Shown: positions 3,985 through 6,803 of the stretch, one piece after another
Layout: each line of letters opens with the position of its first letter
How positions within the stretch are numbered: the stretch's first letter is position 1
NCBI GenBank assembly: GCA_024256245.1
Contig: JAKLZD010000034.1
Span: 1-6,803 of the forward strand
Reading direction: 5' to 3'
Length of the DNA stretch: 6,803 nt
Source of the DNA: Candidatus Methylarchaceae archaeon HK01M
GTDB lineage: Archaea; Thermoproteota; Nitrososphaeria; Nitrososphaerales; JACAEJ01
Position numbers and translations under genes: made by a program
The notes under the pieces: generated by a model
Told to the model about the DNA's origin: nothing
Seen by the model: only the letters and a program-made list of their open reading frames with translations
Database searches by the model: none

Positions 3985-5784
3985 TCAGTAAGCGTAGAGA
4001 GGGGAAACCTTTCTTTTAACTTCTACTGTTTCGTTCAACATATCGACCTCCTCTTCTGTGAGCCGATCTTTGAACTTACTCAATAAGAGCTTAACCTCTT
4101 CTACATCTGGCAAGGTGTAAAGGATATCCTCTTCGTATATATTCCTGCCAAATATAGGCTCCGCCATGGAGATGGCTACTTGGGAGTTCGTAGGAGCTTC
4201 GCTGATCTTTTTGCTCTTATCTTGTATCTGATGCACAGTGCCCAGAGTCTTTCCTTGAGCGTTCATCAAGACAGCCTTCTGCCTGAGCCTTCCAGATAAA
4301 ACTTCCACACCGAATATCGCTGGATTGCTCCGTCTGAACACAAATCCTTTCAACACACGTATCTTGCACGGTGGGGTTATAGCTTCGAACTCCTTCCGTT
4401 CAACAGCCTCCTTCTCCGAAGTAGCCCAGTCTAGATAGTTCTGTATCAAGTTATATACAACGGGGTCTGTGAAGACCTTTATGCGATTCGATAGAGCCTC
4501 CTCTTCGGCATCTGGCAACAATCTTACCCCAAAAGCTAAGATTACTCCGTGGTAAGGGTCTACATTCTTTACAGTCGTTGTCTCAACTACATCCCTTCTT
4601 GTCACAGGACCTATGTCCGCTATTCTTATGGGTATCTCCCTCTTCTTGAGCATATCTACTATTGCTTCAAGAGATCCAAGAGTATCGGCTTTGACTATCA
4701 CGCCTACCTTGTCCGTGCTTATAAAGACACTACTTACTTCACTTTCGACCTGGCGCTTCATTTCTTCGGCTCGGGTTGGTTCTTTAAGCTCTAAGATAGG
4801 TGAGCCAGCCAGAACACCTTCAAGGTCTGGTGCGATTATCTTCACACCAGCAGCAGCCAAGACTCTATCGACCGGAGTAAATCTATCCCTAGGGTCTCTC
4901 ATCTCGTCCAAAGGTTTTGGCATGAACATAGCCTTCACTTTAGAGACTATTGCACCATCCCTCTTGCATAGAATGATCTTGTCTCCCATCTTCAGCTCGC
5001 CGTCAAAAAGGATCAGATCGACTGTATCTCCAAGACCTACTTCCTCTTTCACTTCAAGGACTATTCCTCTTGCCAATTTAGATGTGAGAGCGAGCCTGCT
5101 CTTCAAGTACTGCTGAGTCAGACCTATCAGAACTGTCAGTAGATCAGGGATCCCCTCCCCAGTCTTGGCGCTGACTGGCACTATAGCTACTTCATGGGTG
5201 AAGTCCTTGACACGGTAAAAAGCCTCTGATCTAAAGCCCAATTTTGATAAAGTACCAACAACTTCGTAGATGGATTCATCGAGCCTTTCTATTATAGACT
5301 TATCTTGAATCTTCAAGGATTCGGTTAAGTAGGATGAGGGACCTACTCTCCAGCCTGGCAGTAGATCTATTTTGTTCAGGGCTATAACGAAGGGCACTCT
5401 TCTGCTCTGTAATATTTCTATACTTTCGTATGTTTGGGTTTCGAAACCACGAAGGGCATCTACAACTAGGATGGAGATATCGGCGGCAGAACCCCCCCTT
5501 GCCCTTAAATTGGCAAATATTTCATGGCCGGGCGTATCGATGACCAGCAGACCTGGAACTTCTACCTCCCTACCTATCTTTGTTAAAAGCGAACCACAGA
5601 TATGTTCCAACGTATCCATGGGGAAGAAGCTAGCGCCTATATGTTGGGTCATGCCTCCAACTTCCCTTGCTTGAACAGCCGTTCCCCTTATTTTGTCCAG
5701 TAACAAGGTCTTGCCTGAATCCACGTGACCCAATACTACAACAACAGGCTGTCTTATCCTAGCTTCCAAAAAGCACTCCTCCAT
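3985..5784 (-). CDS. infB: Translation initiation factor aIF5B (IF2-like GTPase)
   Basis: This ribosome-dependent GTPase joins the large subunit to the initiation complex and stabilises initiator tRNA, as does eukaryotic eIF5B. The G domain has GHVDSGKT at residues 19-26, the switch segment EVGGMTQHIGAS at 41-52, DTPGH at 83-87, NKID at 137-140 and SAK at 205-207. Serine in place of the usual second histidine of the P-loop is, as I recall, common in archaeal aIF5B. Domain II follows at about 230-330, domain III at about 350-450 and the C-terminal tRNA-binding barrel at about 470-570, ending SPLYAY. At 599 residues it has the standard archaeal length, without inteins or the long eukaryotic N-terminal extension. 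ATG at 5782-5784 is the listed start; TTG at 5767-5769 is a serious alternative because GGAGGAG sits 8 bases before it. It ends in TGA at 3985. Confidence 0.97.
   Translation of the reverse strand: MEECFLEARIRQPVVVVLGHVDSGKTLLLDKIRGTAVQAREVGGMTQHIGASFFPMDTLEHICGSLLTKIGREVEVPGLLVIDTPGHEIFANLRARGGSAADISILVVDALRGFETQTYESIEILQSRRVPFVIALNKIDLLPGWRVGPSSYLTESLKIQDKSIIERLDESIYEVVGTLSKLGFRSEAFYRVKDFTHEVAIVPVSAKTGEGIPDLLTVLIGLTQQYLKSRLALTSKLARGIVLEVKEEVGLGDTVDLILFDGELKMGDKIILCKRDGAIVSKVKAMFMPKPLDEMRDPRDRFTPVDRVLAAAGVKIIAPDLEGVLAGSPILELKEPTRAEEMKRQVESEVSSVFISTDKVGVIVKADTLGSLEAIVDMLKKREIPIRIADIGPVTRRDVVETTTVKNVDPYHGVILAFGVRLLPDAEEEALSNRIKVFTDPVVYNLIQNYLDWATSEKEAVERKEFEAITPPCKIRVLKGFVFRRSNPAIFGVEVLSGRLRQKAVLMNAQGKTLGTVHQIQDKSKKISEAPTNSQVAISMAEPIFGRNIYEEDILYTLPDVEEVKLLLSKFKDRLTEEEVDMLNETVEVKRKVSPLYAY
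5776..5782 (-). promoter_or_regulatory. Strong Shine-Dalgarno motif inside the 5' end of aIF5B
   Basis: The minus strand reads ATGGAGGAGTGCTTTTTGG. GGAGGAG begins on the G of the listed ATG and its GGAGG core is followed, 8 bases later, by TTG at 5767-5769. That TTG start would give MEARIRQPVVVVLGHVD, a normal aIF5B N-terminus. If this reading is right the protein is five residues shorter. Confidence 0.45.
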
Positions 5785-5815
5785 GATTTTTGATTGATAA
5801 TCTGAAATTACTTTA

Positions 5816-5826
5816 CGTATATGAAA
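5816..5826 (-). promoter_or_regulatory. Probable TATA box for aIF5B
   Basis: The minus strand reads TTTCATATACG, similar to the TTTATATATCG boxes elsewhere in the window. Its centre lies about 36 bases before the ATG and 51 before the TTG, giving a leader of about 10 or 25 bases respectively. The longer leader would include the GGAGGAG motif. Confidence 0.35.
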
Positions 5827-5852
5827 TTAATAGTTTGATATTTAACTTTTAA

Positions 5853-5963
5853 TTTGAAGTCGAAAAATATATCGAAGATAATGAGGGTATAGATAGAAAG
5901 AAAGAGGTGCCGATCGACAAGCTCTTACGCCTTATAAAATCTAATATCTATCTCCAGAGATAA
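5853..5963 (+). other. Open coding-looking frame without a start codon
   Basis: In the 220-base spacer between the divergent aIF5B and membrane-protein genes, a plus-strand frame runs from just after a TAA (5850-5852) to TAA 5961-5963. It reads FEVEKYIEDNEGIDRKKEV followed by PIDKLLRLIKSNIYLQR: 36 codons with an amphipathic, highly charged, protein-like composition. There is no ATG or TTG within it; the only usable start is a GTG at 5907-5909, which would leave 18 residues. A TATA-like ATATATCGAA lies at its beginning. It could be a remnant of a longer gene or chance. I do not recognise the sequence. Confidence 0.2.
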
Positions 5964-5973
5964 AAACATAAAA

Positions 5974-5981
5974 TTATTTAT
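5974..5981 (+). promoter_or_regulatory. TATA box for the membrane protein gene
   Basis: TTATTTAT lies in an A/T-rich stretch with its centre about 27 bases before the ATG at 6005. That is the spacing for a leaderless transcript, and there is indeed no Shine-Dalgarno sequence in the bases just before the ATG. Confidence 0.5.
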
Positions 5982-6004
5982 GAATTTTCATCTGTAAAAT
6001 AGAT

Positions 6005-6475
6005 ATGAAAAAGCAGGGATTCCTTCCAGCATTGACAAGCGTAATAATAATCTCTATTGTAATAATCGGCGCTATCTCTTTTGTGACCTATGACATAAGA
6101 TTGCTGGGCCCAGTATTTATGGCATTGGGATTTATACCTTGGATTCCAATAAAGATTTCAGGGAGAATGATAAGATCGACTGGTGCAGATGTTGTATTCG
6201 GAGCGATGGATACTGGAATTTTGGCAGTTGCAGCGTTAATAGGAGCGAGCTTTGCAGGAGTGCTTGGTGCAATTGTTGGGGGAGCAGTAGGAGATTCTAT
6301 CACTGATGGATTAGCAGGATTGTTTGAAGGAAGGGTTGCAGAATATTTAAGAAGACATGGAATCGAAGAGGCCAGAACTCCCCTAAGTTCTTCTATGGGA
6401 AAGATGAGCGGTTGTTTGATTGGAGCAGGAATAACTTTGACATTTGCTTGGAGTATATTAAGAATGGGCATATAG
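6005..6475 (+). CDS. Glycine-rich membrane protein of unknown function
   Basis: This 156-residue protein has about four hydrophobic segments: residues 9-29, 33-50, roughly 63-97 (long enough for one or two passes, with glycine/alanine-rich GVLGAIVGGAVGDSITDG) and 134-153. A hydrophilic stretch at about 105-133 holds EGRVAEYLRRHGIEEARTP and LSSSMGKMSG. The lack of a cleavable signal and the many membrane segments point to an integral cytoplasmic-membrane protein. I recall similar conserved archaeal membrane proteins with the EARTPLSSSMGKM motif, but no function. The ATG follows a TATA box by about 27 bases and has no Shine-Dalgarno sequence, so the transcript is probably leaderless. It stands alone: aIF5B is divergent upstream and the tRNA gene follows after 132 bases. 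Its codons are more A/G-rich (GGA, GCA, ATA, AGA) than those of its neighbours. Confidence 0.85.
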   Translation: MKKQGFLPALTSVIIISIVIIGAISFVTYDIRLLGPVFMALGFIPWIPIKISGRMIRSTGADVVFGAMDTGILAVAALIGASFAGVLGAIVGGAVGDSITDGLAGLFEGRVAEYLRRHGIEEARTPLSSSMGKMSGCLIGAGITLTFAWSILRMGI

Positions 6476-6581
6476 CTAAGGTGGGCTTCGAACTCCGAGG
6501 AGATAACACACTTTCAGATTTCATCCATCAGTCAGATATTTCCTAAATCTCTTCTTTAACGGCGTGAAAAAACTTTTTAAC

Positions 6582-6589
6582 TATATAAA
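6582..6589 (+). promoter_or_regulatory. TATA box for tRNA-Val
   Basis: TATATAAA, followed by TCGATC, lies with its centre about 22 bases before the first base of the tRNA. This predicts initiation at or within a few bases of the mature 5' end. It resembles the other TATA boxes of the window read in the same orientation. Confidence 0.6.
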
Positions 6590-6607
6590 TCGATCAGCTA
6601 TTAATGT

Positions 6608-6721
6608 GGGCCAGTCGTCTAGAGAGCGAAAGTTAAGACGTGAACACTTTCGTTCGGGAAGCATGGTTAGGACGTCGCCCTTACACGGCGAAGGTCACAG
6701 GTTCGAATCCTGTCTGGCCCA
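6608..6721 (+). tRNA. tRNA-Val (anticodon UAC) with a D-loop intron
   Basis: The acceptor stem is GGGCCAG (6608-6614) with CTGGCCC (6714-6720) and discriminator A6721; CCA is not encoded. The D stem is GTCT (6617-6620) with GGAC (6670-6673). The anticodon stem is TCGCC/GGCGA (6675-6679 and 6687-6691) around the loop CTTACAC, with anticodon TAC at 6682-6684, which reads valine codons. The T arm is ACAGG-TTCGAAT-CCTGT at 6697-6713. G15 and C48 can make the Levitt pair. Without the insert at about 6623-6661 the D loop would be AGCATGGTTA, with G18-G19 in place, and the mature tRNA would have 75 bases before CCA. The gene has its own TATA box and stands alone. Confidence 0.95.
6623..6661 (+). other. 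39-base non-canonical intron in the D loop of tRNA-Val
   Basis: The insert lies between tRNA positions 15 and 16. Because AG is repeated at both ends, intron borders of 6621-6659, 6622-6660 or 6623-6661 all give the same mature tRNA. It forms a hairpin: GAGCGAAAGT (6624-6633) pairs with ACTTTCGTTC (6646-6655), including one G-U pair, around a 12-base loop. Outside this stem, UCU (6618-6620) can pair with GGA (6657-6659), leaving three-base bulges AGA (6621-6623) and AGC (6660-6662). Cutting after the second base of each bulge gives exactly the 6623-6661 intron. This is a relaxed bulge-helix-bulge with a weak central helix, the kind of substrate that archaeal heteromeric splicing endonucleases accept. 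Confidence 0.85.
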
Positions 6722-6729
6722 TATATGGG
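6718..6729. repeat. 12-base perfect palindrome across the tRNA 3' end
   Basis: CCCATATATGGG spans the last three acceptor-stem bases, the discriminator and the first eight bases of the trailer. As RNA it could pair the 3' acceptor strand with the trailer, competing with the mature fold before 3' processing. It may be coincidental. Confidence 0.3.
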
Positions 6730-6738
6730 AGGACTCGA

Positions 6739-6771
6739 TTTTATTTGGGCCTCTTTAATTGCTTCTCTTTT
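6739..6771 (+). terminator. Probable T-rich terminator of tRNA-Val
   Basis: Downstream of the tRNA the plus strand is pyrimidine-rich with several T runs: TTTTATTT at 6739-6746, CTCTTT at 6751-6756 and CTTCTCTTTT to 6771. Archaeal terminators are typically T runs without a required hairpin, so this stretch is the natural end of the tRNA transcript. Confidence 0.35.
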
Positions 6772-6803
6772 GGCGTTATAAACTCATTTATCAAAAAAGA
6801 ATA
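6741..6803 (-). CDS. Possible C-terminus of a minus-strand gene cut by the window edge
   Basis: The minus strand is open from the window edge to TAA at 6741-6743 and reads YSFLINEFITPKEKQLKRPK. A lysine-rich tail is common at archaeal protein C-termini, and the gene would converge on the tRNA. Only 20 residues are visible, so this may be chance. I do not recognise it. Confidence 0.25.
   Translation of the reverse strand, partial: YSFLINEFITPKEKQLKRPK

Noticed and set aside
4613..5116. Plus-strand frame of 167 residues inside aIF5B
   Set aside because: It is serine/threonine/proline/leucine-rich antisense of a confidently identified essential gene; no signal sequence family, promoter or ribosome-binding site supports it.
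6088..6471. Minus-strand frame of 127 residues opposite the membrane protein
   Set aside because: It is the antisense of a strongly hydrophobic glycine/alanine-rich gene, and the proline/serine/isoleucine-rich product is typical of such shadows. It has no promoter.
6480..6520. T-arm-like GGGCTTCGAACTCC suggesting a second tRNA or tRNA fragment
   Set aside because: The stem around TTCGAAC does not pair beyond three bases and no acceptor or anticodon arm can be built around it.
6510..6545. CTGA and TGATGGA-like boxes on the minus strand suggesting a C/D box guide RNA
   Set aside because: The box C match is imperfect and the boxes are too close together to leave guide-length spacers.
6564..6758. 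Plus-strand frame of 64 residues across the tRNA
   Set aside because: It runs straight through the tRNA-Val gene and its promoter, so the open frame is a by-product of the tRNA sequence.
6723..6780. Plus-strand 18-residue frame MGGLDFIWASLIASLLAL after the tRNA
   Set aside because: It is very short, overlaps the likely T-rich terminator and has no ribosome-binding site.

Overview
The window is archaeal. It encodes archaeal/eukaryotic-type translation factors (aIF2 gamma, aIF5B) and ribosomal protein S6e, it has TATA boxes about 25 bases ahead of start codons with leaders too short for a Shine-Dalgarno site, and its tRNA gene carries an intron and no encoded CCA. The grouping of S6e, aIF2 gamma and a short PIN-domain protein, together with a tRNA intron outside the anticodon loop, fits the Thermoproteota/TACK side of the archaea (for example a Bathyarchaeia- or Nitrososphaeria-like lineage). 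That placement is inference; no marker here fixes the genus. Base composition is moderately AT-rich, and the spacers are clearly more AT-rich than the genes.

Layout: (1) 1-186, plus strand, the C-terminal third of an MGMT/alkyltransferase-like DNA-binding protein cut by the window edge. (2) 187-589, a spacer holding only weak, interrupted minus-strand reading frames. (3) 590-3535, minus strand, transcribed in the order S6e, aIF2 gamma, PIN protein, Sua5/YrdC. aIF2 gamma and PIN are 5 bases apart and surely co-transcribed; Sua5 has its own TATA box; S6e is separated from aIF2 gamma by a 241-base spacer with unexplained structure. (4) 3611-3784, minus strand, a 57-residue protein gene with a TTG start, a good ribosome-binding site and a strong TATA box. 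Divergent from it, the plus-strand frame 3862-3984 looks coding but has TAG as its third codon. (5) 3985-5784, minus strand, aIF5B. (6) 6005-6475, plus strand, a small glycine-rich membrane protein of unknown function. (7) 6608-6721, plus strand, tRNA-Val(UAC) interrupted by a 39-base D-loop intron. (8) At the right edge, a possible C-terminus of a minus-strand gene.

Functionally the core is a translation island. aIF2 gamma delivers initiator tRNA, aIF5B joins the subunits, S6e is a small-subunit protein, the PIN protein is likely a ribosome-associated or rRNA-processing nuclease, and Sua5 makes the threonylcarbamoyl-AMP used for the t6A37 modification of ANN-decoding tRNAs. The tRNA-Val adds a substrate for the splicing endonuclease. 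The least explained items are the small reading frames in the spacers, the pseudoknot-like repeats at 3025-3096, and the amber-interrupted frame that abuts aIF5B. I see no CRISPR array, insertion sequence or other mobile element.
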